From Psychrobacillus sp. OK028 (GTDB taxonomy: Bacteria; Bacillota; Bacilli; Bacillales_A; Planococcaceae): DNA of 64,000 nt. Shown here piece after piece: positions 1-7,342 of the stretch. The position numbers and the translations under genes are program-made. Numbering within the stretch: the stretch's first letter is position 1; every line of letters starts with the position of its first letter. Under the pieces are notes generated by a model. The model saw only the letters and a program-made list of their open reading frames with translations. It did not search any database and was not told where the DNA came from. The DNA lies in assembly GCF_900103605.1 (NCBI RefSeq), contig NZ_FNHY01000011.1, positions 1 through 64,000 on the forward strand, read 5' to 3'.

Positions 1-143
1 CTAAGCACGAAGCCCCCCTCAAGATGAGATTTCCCATTACGCAAGTAAGTAAGATCCCTCAAAGACGATGAGGTAGATAGGTTCGGGGTGGAAGCATGGC
101 GACATGTGCAGCTGACGAATACTAATCGATCGAGGACTTAACC
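1..143 (+). rRNA. 23S ribosomal RNA, 3' end (partial)
   Basis: This is the last part of a 23S rRNA gene whose body lies before the window. The segment contains the conserved 3' domain VI sequence, with the GGACTTAACCA end typical of Bacillales 23S, and it is followed by a short AT-rich spacer and a 5S gene. The exact 3' end is placed by recognition and may be off by a few bases. Confidence 0.93.
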
Positions 144-261
144 AAATTTTGTTTAACGTAACAATGTCATTTATCCAGTTTTGAAAGTACAAATAAATTA
201 TAAAAAAGCTTGTAATAATATCTAGTTTTGGTATAATAAATATTGTCTTTCAAATTAATAA

Positions 262-378
262 TGTCTAGTGATGATGGCGAAGAGGTCACACCCGTTCCCT
301 TACCGAACACGGAAGTTAAGCTCTTCAGCGCCGATGGTAGTTGGGGGTCTCCCCCTGTGAGAGTAGGAAGTCGCTAGG
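262..378 (+). rRNA. 5S ribosomal RNA
   Basis: A 5S rRNA of about 117 bases. The terminal helix can be drawn between GTCTAGTG at the start and CGCTAGGC at the end, and the internal ACCGAACACGGAAGTTAAG block is the universal 5S core. It sits about 120 bases after 23S and immediately before the tRNA cluster, the order of a Bacillus rrn operon. Ends are approximate by a few bases. Confidence 0.95.
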
Positions 379-387
379 CTGTATTAT

Positions 388-462
388 TCCGAAGTAGCTC
401 AGTGGTAGAGCAATCGACTGTTAATCGATTGGTCGTAGGTTCGAGTCCTACCTTCGGAGCCA
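388..462 (+). tRNA. tRNA-Asn (GTT)
   Basis: First tRNA after 5S. The cloverleaf has a 7-bp acceptor stem (TCCGAAG with CTTCGGA), anticodon GTT and an encoded CCA. First position of the Bacillus trnD order. Confidence 0.96.
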
Positions 463-467
463 TTTTT

Positions 468-559
468 GGAGAGCTGTCCGAGTGGCCGAAGGAGCACGAT
501 TGGAAATCGTGTAGGCGGGTTAAACTGTCTCAAGGGTTCAAATCCCTTGCTCTCCGCCA
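468..559 (+). tRNA. tRNA-Ser (GGA)
   Basis: Class II tRNA with a long variable arm. The anticodon loop TTGGAAA carries GGA. CCA is encoded. The gene lies five bases after tRNA-Asn. Confidence 0.96.
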
Positions 560-589
560 GATAAGTTTTCTACAAATACATAAAAGTAT

Positions 590-664
590 GGCCCCTTGGT
601 CAAGCGGTTAAGACACCGCCCTTTCACGGCGGTAACACGGGTTCGAATCCCGTAGGGGTCACCA
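590..664 (+). tRNA. tRNA-Glu (TTC)
   Basis: The acceptor stem GGCCCCT pairs with the AGGGGTC side. The anticodon loop CTTTCAC carries TTC. CCA is encoded. It is followed by a 53-base spacer that contains a short repeat shared with the Asp-Phe spacer. Confidence 0.96.
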
Positions 665-717
665 TTTATTTCAATGAAATTGACGCAGAGATGCGAAACT
701 TATCGTAATTTTACCCA
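665..717 (+). repeat. Spacer repeat, partial copy (tRNA-Glu/tRNA-Val)
   Basis: This spacer carries a 31-base block ending CTTATCGTAA that matches 23 of 31 bases of the block ending CTTAGCATAA in the spacer at 999-1135. It is the shorter of the two copies and holds only the 3' part of the longer element. Function unknown. Confidence 0.6.
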
Positions 718-793
718 GGAGGATTAGCTCAGCTGGGAGAGCATCTGCCTTACAAGCAGAGGGTCGGCGGTTCGAGCCCGTCATCCTCCACCA
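718..793 (+). tRNA. tRNA-Val (TAC)
   Basis: Acceptor stem GGAGGAT with ATCCTCC, anticodon loop CTTACAA (TAC), encoded CCA. Confidence 0.96.
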
Positions 794-844
794 TTTCTTT
801 TAAAAACATTGTAAGTATTATAATGTTAGTAAGTTTTATAACGT

Positions 845-919
<75 letters not shown>

Positions 920-922
920 AAT

Positions 923-998
923 GGTCCCGTGGTGTAGCGGTTAACATGCCTGCCTGTCACGCAGGAGATCGCCGGTTCGATCCCGGTCGGGACCGCCA
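923..998 (+). tRNA. tRNA-Asp (GTC)
   Basis: Acceptor stem GGTCCCG with CGGGACC, anticodon loop CTGTCAC (GTC), encoded CCA. Three bases separate it from tRNA-fMet. Confidence 0.96.
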
Positions 999-1135
999 TT
1001 TATTATTTTTTGAGATTTAGGATAAGCAAGCAGGTCGAGGAAGCAATCGAGCAAAAGAAGGAGCGTACCCAAGTACGTGACTGATTGAGCGAGTGAAGCT
1101 GACAAAGAGATGCGCAGCTTAGCATAAATCGAAGA
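999..1135 (+). repeat. Spacer repeat, long copy (tRNA-Asp/tRNA-Phe)
   Basis: This 137-base spacer is much longer than most others in the cluster. It includes a small GTAC-CCAA-GTAC hairpin and two related blocks (CAATCGAGC and GATTGAGCG), and it ends in the block shared with 665-717. It resembles an interspersed repeat that entered the tRNA operon. No protein is apparent. Confidence 0.55.
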
Positions 1136-1211
1136 GGCTCAGTAGCTCAGTCGGTAGAGCAAAGGACTGAAAATCCTTGTGTCGGCGGTTCGATTCCGTC
1201 CTGAGCCACCA
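1136..1211 (+). tRNA. tRNA-Phe (GAA)
   Basis: Acceptor stem GGCTCAG with CTGAGCC, anticodon loop CTGAAAA (GAA), encoded CCA. Confidence 0.96.
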
Positions 1212-1220
1212 TATTTATAC

Positions 1221-1296
<76 letters not shown>

Positions 1297-1303
1297 CTAT
1301 AGT

Positions 1304-1387
1304 GGTGGGGTAGCGAAGTGGCTAAACGCGGCGGACTGTAAATCCGCTCCTTCGGGTTCGGCGGTTCGAATCCGTCCCCCACCACCA
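1304..1387 (+). tRNA. tRNA-Tyr (GTA)
   Basis: Class II tRNA with an extended variable arm around CTCCTTCGGG. Acceptor stem GGTGGGG with CCCCACC, anticodon GTA, encoded CCA. Confidence 0.96.
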
Positions 1388-1397
1388 GTTTTTATAT

Positions 1398-1471
1398 AGG
1401 GGCATAGTTTAACGGTAGAATAGAGGTCTCCAAAACCTTTGATGTGGGTTCGATTCCTACTGCCCCTGCCA
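1398..1471 (+). tRNA. tRNA-Trp (CCA)
   Basis: Acceptor stem AGGGGCA with TGCCCCT, anticodon loop CTCCAAA (CCA), encoded 3' CCA. Confidence 0.96.
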
Positions 1472-1495
1472 AATTTTAAGTTAACTTTGAATAAT

Positions 1496-1572
1496 GGCGG
1501 TTGTGGCGAAGTGGTTAACGCACCGGATTGTGATTCCGGCATTCGTGGGTTCAATTCCCATCAGTCGCCCCA
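1496..1572 (+). tRNA. tRNA-His (GTG), copy 1
   Basis: The extra G at position -1 faces C73, the identity mark of tRNA-His. Anticodon GTG, encoded CCA. In this copy acceptor position 4 is G, forming a G-U wobble with position 69. It is the upstream member of a tandem pair with 1610-1686. Confidence 0.96.
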
Positions 1573-1609
1573 TATTCCTTTTGAGTTAGCTCTTTTTTTA
1601 TTTAACTAT

Positions 1610-1686
1610 GGCGATTGTGGCGAAGTGGTTAACGCACCGGATTGTGATTCCGGCATTCGTGGGTTCAATTCCCATCAGTCGCCCCA
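1610..1686 (+). tRNA. tRNA-His (GTG), copy 2
   Basis: Differs from the first tRNA-His by a single base: acceptor position 4 is A, which makes a regular A-U pair with position 69 in place of the wobble. The G-1/C73 pair, anticodon GTG and CCA are kept. The two copies start 114 bases apart. B. subtilis trnD has a single His gene at this place. Confidence 0.96.
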
Positions 1687-1687
1687 T

Positions 1688-1759
1688 TGGGGTATAGCCA
1701 AGCGGTAAGGCAATGGATTTTGATTCCATCATGCCCTGGTTCGAATCCAGGTACCCCAG
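1688..1759 (+). tRNA. tRNA-Gln (TTG)
   Basis: Acceptor stem TGGGGTA with TACCCCA, anticodon TTG. The 3' CCA is not encoded: the discriminator G is followed directly by a T run. Maturation would need CCA addition. Confidence 0.95.
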
Positions 1760-1766
1760 TTTTTTT

Positions 1767-1841
1767 GCGGAAGTAGTTCAGTGGTAGAACACCACCTTGC
1801 CAAGGTGGGGGTCGCGAGTTCGAACCTCGTCTTCCGCTCCA
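1767..1841 (+). tRNA. tRNA-Gly (GCC)
   Basis: Acceptor stem GCGGAAG with CTTCCGC, anticodon loop TTGCCAA (GCC), encoded CCA. Confidence 0.95.
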
Positions 1842-1851
1842 ATTACTTTTC

Positions 1852-1925
1852 GGCGGCATAGCCAAGTGGTAAGGCACAGGTCTGCAACACCTTTATCACC
1901 GGTTCAAATCCGGTTGCCGCCTCCA
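1852..1925 (+). tRNA. tRNA-Cys (GCA)
   Basis: Acceptor stem GGCGGCA with TGCCGCC, anticodon GCA, discriminator T, encoded CCA. Confidence 0.95.
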
Positions 1926-1956
1926 ATTTTAATATTACTGCCTTTAATTTTATTAT

Positions 1957-2038
1957 GCCGGTGTGGCGGAATTGGCAGACGCGCGGGACTCAAAATCCCG
2001 TATCTTCGGATGTGTCGGTTCGACCCCGACCACCGGTA
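1957..2038 (+). tRNA. tRNA-Leu (CAA)
   Basis: Class II tRNA with a long variable arm, acceptor stem GCCGGTG with CACCGGT, anticodon loop CTCAAAA (CAA). The CCA end is not encoded. It is the last tRNA of the cluster; Bacillus trnD usually has a second Leu gene here, which I do not see. Confidence 0.94.
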
Positions 2039-2074
2039 TCAGTAGACGAAACGTATCTTCGTCTAATACATACT

Positions 2075-2117
2075 TAAAGCTCACAAACCTTTATTTCATA
2101 GAGTTTGTGAGCTTTTT
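2075..2117 (+). terminator. Terminator of the rRNA-tRNA operon
   Basis: A 13-bp inverted repeat (AAAGCTCACAAAC with GTTTGTGAGCTTT) is followed by T residues. A smaller hairpin (AGACGAA with TTCGTCT) at 2044-2064 lies just before it and may be a processing structure. Confidence 0.85.
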
Positions 2118-2238
2118 GTGTTATATAAGTATTCGAATTGAGACGGTAGATTTTAAAGCGGTTTGCACTATTTATACTGCTTGAAAAAGTAAGCTTTCTT
2201 ATCCGAAAAATCTGCAATGTGTAAAACATCGATACATG

Positions 2239-3087
2239 TTAAGCATAGCCATTTACAAAGTACCTGATTATTTCTAAATCATCTTCAGTTAAGTTACGTC
2301 CAAAACGAGAGGACATCTCTGCTGCAATTGCTTCAATTTCTCCTTTATGTTTAATTGTTAATTCAGCACTTGTCTCCAATAAAGAAACAAAGGAAGCAAA
2401 TTCATCCTTTGTCAAAGGTGCTGGATGATGGGATAGGAAGTAGAGTTTGGCTTCATAATCTTTAATCTTCTCTAAAAGGTTGTGCATCTTTTCAATGGTA
2501 TAATGCCATTTTTCTGCGTACATATTTGCATAAAGACAGTCACCAAGAAATAGCATTTTTTCCTCCGGTATATAAATGAGATTCGAATCAGACGAATGAT
2601 CTCCCCCAACATGTTCAATGATACAGGTAACCCCACCGATATTTAGTTTTATTCGCTTTTCAAAAAGGATAGTGGGATTTGGTATGGTAATCTCTCGCAT
2701 ACTTCCAAGCTCTAGCTTTATCGCGTCTGCACAAAATGGAATTTCAATTCCTGCTTCGACACGTTTATCTAACTCCTTGTCTTCCCATGATAACTCTTGT
2801 AGTTCTTTTACTTTGTCATAAGTCATGAAATTGGCAATTGAAGGCATATCCATTTCACGTAAGCCAAATACATGATCCCAGTGCCAATGTGTTAGAGCCA
2901 GAATATCTCCAGTGACATCATAGGAAGCTAATTGCTCCTTAAATTGTTTTGCGTGCATAGAAGAATTCCCAGCATCAATTAATAGTGTCTGATCATCCCC
3001 TACAACAGCAACTAATATTGGTCGATCTGTTTTTTGATATGGGGGCAGGTAGAAGAGACGATCTGAAAGTTTTTCTAATGTTTGCAT
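2239..3087 (-). CDS. MBL-fold metallo-hydrolase
   Basis: A 282-residue protein of the metallo-beta-lactamase superfamily. The metal-binding signature HWHWDH is present in the THWHWDHVFG stretch, followed by a His in the GGDHSSDS segment, an Asp in FLGDCLY and a His pair near SHHPAP, so the di-zinc site looks complete. Such proteins are hydrolases or thioesterases whose substrate cannot be read from sequence. An upstream in-frame ATG at 3123 exists, but AAAGGAG lies nine bases before the ATG at 3087, so I start there. It is a single gene downstream of a hairpin at 3227-3276. Confidence 0.85.
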   Translation of the reverse strand: MQTLEKLSDRLFYLPPYQKTDRPILVAVVGDDQTLLIDAGNSSMHAKQFKEQLASYDVTGDILALTHWHWDHVFGLREMDMPSIANFMTYDKVKELQELSWEDKELDKRVEAGIEIPFCADAIKLELGSMREITIPNPTILFEKRIKLNIGGVTCIIEHVGGDHSSDSNLIYIPEEKMLFLGDCLYANMYAEKWHYTIEKMHNLLEKIKDYEAKLYFLSHHPAPLTKDEFASFVSLLETSAELTIKHKGEIEAIAAEMSSRFGRNLTEDDLEIIRYFVNGYA

Positions 3088-3226
3088 GAATTCATACTCC
3101 TTTAATAACGTTTCAAGGTTCATTATATATTACTAATAACAGAGATGACAAAACTATGTTAAAAGAGTTTTTAAATTTATTTTTGGCAGTTCTCTTCCAC
3201 AGGTATCATTACAACAAACTAATTAT

Positions 3227-3276
3227 TAAAAAAACACTCACAAGGTTGTTAAACCAACAATTGTAAGTGTTTTTTG
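3227..3276 (-). terminator. Terminator after the SnoaL-like gene
   Basis: Inverted repeat AACACTCACAA / TTGTAAGTGTT with A and T runs at either side, so it can act in both directions. It lies just after the stop of the SnoaL-like gene. Confidence 0.75.
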
Positions 3277-3290
3277 TCTTTCATTTTTTA

Positions 3291-3695
3291 TTAAAACATC
3301 CCATTCTCATTTGGAGAATCTTTAGGTATCGGTTGACCTATATCCCACATTTCAACGATTTGGTTATCTTTAAAACGCAATATATGTACTACAGCTGCTC
3401 CGGGATCTTCCGAACTTTGCTTGATGTGTGAGTAAACAGTAACCATATCTTTTTCCTGGATTGCAAGTTTTACTTCAAATCTTTTATTAGTGTTTTCGGT
3501 AGCACTTTCTTCCATCGCTATCATTAGTGATTTGGAGTCACCTGCAAAAAATGGGTTATGATGAAGAAAGTCAGGGCCAATGTATTTCTGGAATGCTTCT
3601 TGAACATTCCCTAATGCTACGTTCTGAAGAAAAGATATAGATTTCTCTTTAAGCGAGAGGGGTTTCGATTGTTGTTCAATGCTCAACTTAATCAT
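3291..3695 (-). CDS. SnoaL-like / NTF2-fold protein
   Basis: A 134-residue protein with the alpha+beta barrel pattern of SnoaL-like polyketide cyclase or NTF2-like proteins: an N-terminal helix, a YIGPDFLHHNPFF segment with paired histidines typical of the family, and strands ending in VHILRFKDNQIVEMWDIGQP. Members bind or convert small hydrophobic molecules, and many are unassigned. There is no signal peptide. Start preceded by AAAGGATG. Single gene with its own terminator. Confidence 0.78.
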   Translation of the reverse strand: MIKLSIEQQSKPLSLKEKSISFLQNVALGNVQEAFQKYIGPDFLHHNPFFAGDSKSLMIAMEESATENTNKRFEVKLAIQEKDMVTVYSHIKQSSEDPGAAVVHILRFKDNQIVEMWDIGQPIPKDSPNENGMF

Positions 3696-3869
3696 CCTTT
3701 CATAGCTAGAGGCTAGAGTTTTAACGTTTTAGAGAAGTTTAAGTTATAGAAAAGTTTATGTCAACCCTCGTTTGGAAAAGTGGTTGGACAATAATTAAGC
3801 ATTATCTTTAAAGTAATGACTACAAGGCGGTATGATATACTTCAGGGAACATTTTAAGGGGCTGTCGGC

Positions 3870-4042
3870 TTGAGTATTAATTTTGAAGTGAAAAGATCTA
3901 CCCATATTTCTATACAGCAAGTATTGGAAGGTTTACTAGATTTAGATACTGCAAATGAAATTTGGGTAAAATGATGGCAGGTTCCTTTAAAAAAGCATCC
4001 ACAAAAGATTTAGATGCGCTGATAGCATTCTTAGAGCGATGA
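3870..4042 (+). pseudogene. SRPBCC (polyketide cyclase-like) remnant
   Basis: Two fragments of one protein family are joined. The first, from a TTG at 3870, reads an N-terminal beta strand and helix (SINFEVKRSTHISIQQVLEG) and stops at TGA after about 36 codons. The second, in another frame, reads the C-terminal helix KMMAGSFKKASTKDLDALIA. In intact SRPBCC proteins these two pieces are separated by roughly 100 residues, so this is an internal deletion with frameshift. The family identification of the C-terminal piece is from memory. An intact SRPBCC gene lies about 1 kb downstream. Confidence 0.7.
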
Positions 4043-4156
4043 TTATAGAACTTCGATCTTAAATAAGTTTTTTATTTTAAAATTGATTTAATTTTCAAAC
4101 TTAATTACAATATTAGAGACCAAAAGTTATTTGAAAGTATAAATCGGAGGGAAATC

Positions 4157-4552
4157 ATGGGGAGATTAGTTCATTTTGAAATTCACGTGGATGACATGGA
4201 GCGTGCTAAAAAGTTTTATGGGGAGATATTTGGTTGGAAATTCGAGGATTGGTCTGAGTATGCAGGTATGCCTTACTTTGGGGCTATTACAGGGGATACA
4301 AGCGAGCCTGGTATCGATGGAGCGTTAGTAAAGCGTCAAACTCCTCCACCTGAACTAAACCAGCCAATGAATGGCTACTCTTGTACATTGGGCATAGCAG
4401 ATTATGATTCAACGGAAGCTAAAATTCTTGAGCATGGTGGAAAAGTAGCTTTGCCAAAGTACGCACTACCTGGAATGGCGTGGCAAGGATATTATGTTGA
4501 TACGGAAGGTAACGTTTTTGGCATTCATCAGCCTGATAAGAATGCAAAGTGA
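4157..4552 (+). CDS. VOC family (glyoxalase-like) protein
   Basis: A 131-residue protein with two beta-alpha-beta-beta-beta modules of the vicinal oxygen chelate fold. The first module begins VHFEIHVDDMERAKKFYGEI, the second contains LGIADYDSTEAKILEHGG and ends in YYVDTEGNVFGIHQPD. Conserved H and E positions at the metal site are plausible. VOC proteins include glyoxalases, dioxygenases and resistance proteins, and the substrate is not predictable. SD GGAGGG precedes the ATG. A terminator follows at 4573. Confidence 0.85.
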   Translation: MGRLVHFEIHVDDMERAKKFYGEIFGWKFEDWSEYAGMPYFGAITGDTSEPGIDGALVKRQTPPPELNQPMNGYSCTLGIADYDSTEAKILEHGGKVALPKYALPGMAWQGYYVDTEGNVFGIHQPDKNAK

Positions 4553-4572
4553 AACTTTAGTCTCTATTATCA

Positions 4573-4605
4573 GCGTTTGAGATTACTCTGATCTCAGGCG
4601 CTTTT
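4573..4605 (+). terminator. Terminator after VOC gene
   Basis: Stem GCGTTTGAGAT / ATCTCAGGCGC followed by TTTT. Confidence 0.8.
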
Positions 4606-4631
4606 CAATGCTATCATGAAGGAGGTACATA

Positions 4632-5012
4632 GTGGTTGATAACGAAAGAAAGATTATAGAAGTAGATCAGTTTATATTAGGTTTGCCAGAGGATACCCAA
4701 AACATTGCGAAGACTTTAAGAGAAATCATATTAGATTCTTCACCAGTGCTTGTGGAGGAATATAAATGGTCAATGCCTAACTATTCGTATAAAGGATTAG
4801 TTTGTTATCTACAAACAGCAAAAAAACATGTTAATTTAGGCTTTCAAAAAGGGAATGAACTTGTCGATAAAGACATAAACAATTTACTTCAGGGGTCTGG
4901 AAAAAATATGAGACATATTAAGATTACAAAGATAGAGGAAATTCAATCAGAGGCATTTAGATCACTTATTCAAGCTGCCATTGCTTTAAATGAAGGAGAA
5001 AATAATGACTAA
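4632..5012 (+). CDS. DUF1801 domain protein
   Basis: A 126-residue cytosolic protein of the DUF1801 (YdhG-like, frataxin-like fold) type, with the pattern LPEDTQNIAKTLREIIL, then EYKWSMPNYSYKGLVCYL and HVNLGFQKG. No enzymatic role is established for the family. The start is GTG, chosen because AAGGAGG lies just upstream. The stop overlaps the next gene by 8 bases, so the two are probably co-translated. Confidence 0.82.
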   Translation: MVDNERKIIEVDQFILGLPEDTQNIAKTLREIILDSSPVLVEEYKWSMPNYSYKGLVCYLQTAKKHVNLGFQKGNELVDKDINNLLQGSGKNMRHIKITKIEEIQSEAFRSLIQAAIALNEGENND

Positions 5013-5466
5013 TTTAGATGAAATATCAATTGTAAATGTTGGTATGCTTATAAGAAAGCCAATTAATGAGGTGTTTGAAGCTTTTGTTGATCCAGCTATT
5101 ACGACAAAATTTTGGTTTACTAAAAGTAATGGAAGGTTAGAAAAGGGCAAACGTATTCGCTGGGATTGGGAGATGTACGGTGTATCAGCAGAGCTTGTCG
5201 TGAAGGAAATTGAACAAAACAAACGTATTCTTATCCAATTTGATGATGATACAACGGCTGAATGGCTTTTTACACCAAGAGAATCAGAAGGTACATTTGT
5301 CGAGATCAAAAATTATGGGTTTAAGGGCAATTCAACTGAAATAGTAAATAAAGTAGTAGACTCAACAGGTGGATATACGATTGTTCTTTGTGGCTTAAAG
5401 GCATTACTAGAGCATCATATAATGTTGAATCTAGTTGCGGATAAGTTTCCTGACGCTAACGTATAA
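5005..5466 (+). CDS. SRPBCC / AHSA1-like protein
   Basis: A 153-residue START-like protein of the Activator of Hsp90 ATPase homologue 1 type. Visible family marks are IRKPINEVFEAFVDPAITTKFWF near the N terminus, RIRWDWEMYGV and VEIKNYGF, then a C-terminal helix GGYTIVLCGLKALLEH. The fold binds hydrophobic ligands in a central cavity. The ATG at 5005 is preferred over one at 4990 because AAGGAGA lies between them. Overlaps the DUF1801 gene. Confidence 0.85.
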   Translation: MTNLDEISIVNVGMLIRKPINEVFEAFVDPAITTKFWFTKSNGRLEKGKRIRWDWEMYGVSAELVVKEIEQNKRILIQFDDDTTAEWLFTPRESEGTFVEIKNYGFKGNSTEIVNKVVDSTGGYTIVLCGLKALLEHHIMLNLVADKFPDANV

Positions 5467-5479
5467 AAATTAGCAAAAG

Positions 5480-5505
5480 AAAGCAGGTTTTTTTGAACCT
5501 GCTTT
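5480..5505 (+). terminator. Hairpin after DUF1801-SRPBCC operon
   Basis: Stem AAAGCAGGTT / AACCTGCTTT with a T-rich loop. The T run after it is weak, so it could be a processing hairpin. Confidence 0.55.
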
Positions 5506-5566
5506 AACACCCTTTCTTTATTCGTTTTCGTCTTTAGCTTGTACAAATAAATATTTTTCTGTTTAC

Positions 5567-5938
5567 TCATCTATGTTGATCTATTAGAATCTGATTGCCA
5601 TCTGGATCTTCGAGTGTAAAATGTGCAGGTCCCTTAGTAGTTTCATCTGCTTTGGTCTGCAGTTTCATCCCTTTTTCCTTAAGCTGCTTTTGAAGTTCTC
5701 GTACGTCAGTGTAAAATTCTAAATTCTCGGCATTGCTATTCCAACCTGGGTTAAAGGTTAGAATATTCTTCTCAAACATTCCCTGAAACAAGCCAATGAT
5801 TGTATCTTCGTTTTTCATGATTACCCAATTTTGAGCAATTTCGCCACCGTATGTTTGAAATCCTAGCTTTTCATAAAATTCTTTGGAAGCATTAATATCT
5901 TTCACATTTAAACTTACTGAAAATGCACCTAGTTTCAT
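5567..5938 (-). CDS. VOC family protein (bleomycin-resistance-like)
   Basis: A 123-residue VOC-fold protein. The start is [20 protein letters not shown], a classical glyoxalase/bleomycin-resistance opening, and the end is [17 protein letters not shown]. It differs from the VOC gene at 4157 in sequence and strand. The start is the ATG at 5938, preceded by GGCGGAG; an ATG 18 bases upstream lacks a ribosome site. Substrate unknown. It converges on the SRPBCC operon. Confidence 0.83.
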   Translation of the reverse strand: MKLGAFSVSLNVKDINASKEFYEKLGFQTYGGEIAQNWVIMKNEDTIIGLFQGMFEKNILTFNPGWNSNAENLEFYTDVRELQKQLKEKGMKLQTKADETTKGPAHFTLEDPDGNQILIDQHR

Positions 5939-6031
5939 TAGTTCTCCGCCTTCCACACTTAAATAACTGAAAGTTTAATTAACTTTTAGTATAGAGTAAT
6001 TTAATAATATTTACTACATTTTTAAAAATAA

Positions 6032-6080
6032 GAAAAGGTTCACCGAGTAGCAGGGTAAGCTGTCAGATGAACCATTTTTA
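6032..6080 (-). terminator. Terminator after alpha/beta hydrolase
   Basis: Stem GGTTCA / TGAACC with additional pairing of the flanking A and T runs. It sits between the stop of the hydrolase and the next minus-strand gene. Confidence 0.6.
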
Positions 6081-6103
6081 TAAGTAAAATACATTATTCC
6101 TAT

Positions 6104-6886
6104 TTATACTACAAACTGCTTTACTAGCTCGTTAAACTTTACACGTTCCTCCCAGAAAAGCCCATGGCCGCTGTTATGAAATGGAACAAGATACGAATTT
6201 TTTATCTCCTTGTTAAGTATATGAGCTTGTTCATATGGGATAACATTATCATGTACACCATGTACGATTAATGTCGGGACTGTTATTTTGGGAAGATCTG
6301 CATCAAGTTTTTCATCCCTTAGCGTTTTAATAATAGCCGCGGTGGACCATCCTGCTGCCTGTAACCCGAGTCCTGTAAACCAGTTGGAGAATGGGGTTGT
6401 AATATATTGAAAGAAAAAAGTATCTGTTATACCTTTCATCATTTTGGGGCGGTCATTTAATGTTTCTGTTAGTAGTCTGTTTGCAGTTTCCTGTGTAAAT
6501 CCAGTGGGAGCTGCGGCATCAATTAGGATTAGTTCTGATATTCCATAAGCGTTATGACGAGCAGTATAGCGAATAGCAATTGCTCCTCCAGTCGAATGGC
6601 CAACTAGTGTGAAGTTATTTAGTTGGAGTGCTCTAACTACTGCATGGATATCATCTGCTAATCTATCAAAGTTATAGCCATGCATTGGTCTATCTGATTT
6701 TCCAAATCCTCTCCAATCAATTCCAATGCAGCGGTATCCCATTGAGGGTAGAACATCAAACTGATATTCGAATTGTTCGTGACTTAATGGCCAACCATGT
6801 AAAAAAACGAGTGTCTTGCTTGAACTAGAGTTGATATCCTCTACAAATAAATTTACTCCTTGCTCTACGTTTACAAAGTAACCCAC
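6104..6886 (-). CDS. Alpha/beta-fold hydrolase
   Basis: A 260-residue alpha/beta hydrolase close to the non-heme haloperoxidase/esterase group. The oxyanion loop is FLHGWPLS, the nucleophile elbow GHSTGG gives Ser at about residue 98, the acid is in VHGVHDNVIP and the base His in NSGHGLFWE. All three catalytic residues are therefore present. No signal peptide, so cytosolic. It stands alone between terminators. Substrate unknown. Confidence 0.87.
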   Translation of the reverse strand: MGYFVNVEQGVNLFVEDINSSSSKTLVFLHGWPLSHEQFEYQFDVLPSMGYRCIGIDWRGFGKSDRPMHGYNFDRLADDIHAVVRALQLNNFTLVGHSTGGAIAIRYTARHNAYGISELILIDAAAPTGFTQETANRLLTETLNDRPKMMKGITDTFFFQYITTPFSNWFTGLGLQAAGWSTAAIIKTLRDEKLDADLPKITVPTLIVHGVHDNVIPYEQAHILNKEIKNSYLVPFHNSGHGLFWEERVKFNELVKQFVV

Positions 6887-7038
6887 ACTGATTCCTCCAT
6901 GAATACCATTTTAAGTATAAGATACTCAAAAGTATTTATATGAGTGAATACCTATTTCGAATGAGTAAGTTAGTTCCGAACAATGGATCATCGCAATTCA
7001 ATATATAAAAAGAAATGATAGGCATACCTTAATCCACA

Positions 7039-7067
7039 TTGTATTAAAGTAGGATATTTGGTATATT
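7039..7067 (+). promoter_or_regulatory. Promoter of the proS T-box transcript
   Basis: TTGTAT (-35) and TATATT (-10) with exactly 17 bases between them, placed just before the T-box leader. The -35 is a weak match, the -10 matches five of six positions. Confidence 0.6.
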
Positions 7068-7079
7068 ATTAGTAATACA

Positions 7080-7314
7080 ATCTGCGAAGTGACCAAGTAA
7101 ATGAGAATTGTGAAACAGAAAATATAGCAAACGCTGAGAGCTATATCACCACTTCTTGTTGAAACCTATCACGGAGATGTTATGTAAACATAACCGATTC
7201 GTTTTCGTTACAAAACGTTTAGAGGGCTTAAATTAATTTTAGGCTAAACTAAGGTGGTACCACGTCTACTCAGCACAAAGACGTCCTTTTACAAGGACAG
7301 CTTTGTGCTTTTTT
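7080..7314 (+). promoter_or_regulatory. T-box riboswitch (proline specific)
   Basis: A typical T-box leader. The conserved T-box AAGGTGGTACCACG is at 7251-7264. It is followed by a terminator hairpin (AGCACAAAG / CTTTGTGCT plus six T) at 7272-7314 whose 5' flank can instead pair with the T-box as antiterminator. In the specifier loop GAAACCTATC the codon CCT (7165-7167) designates proline, which agrees with the downstream prolyl-tRNA synthetase. Uncharged tRNA-Pro should allow read-through. Confidence 0.93.
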
Positions 7315-7342
7315 AATTCAATTTTAATAGGAGGATTTTATA

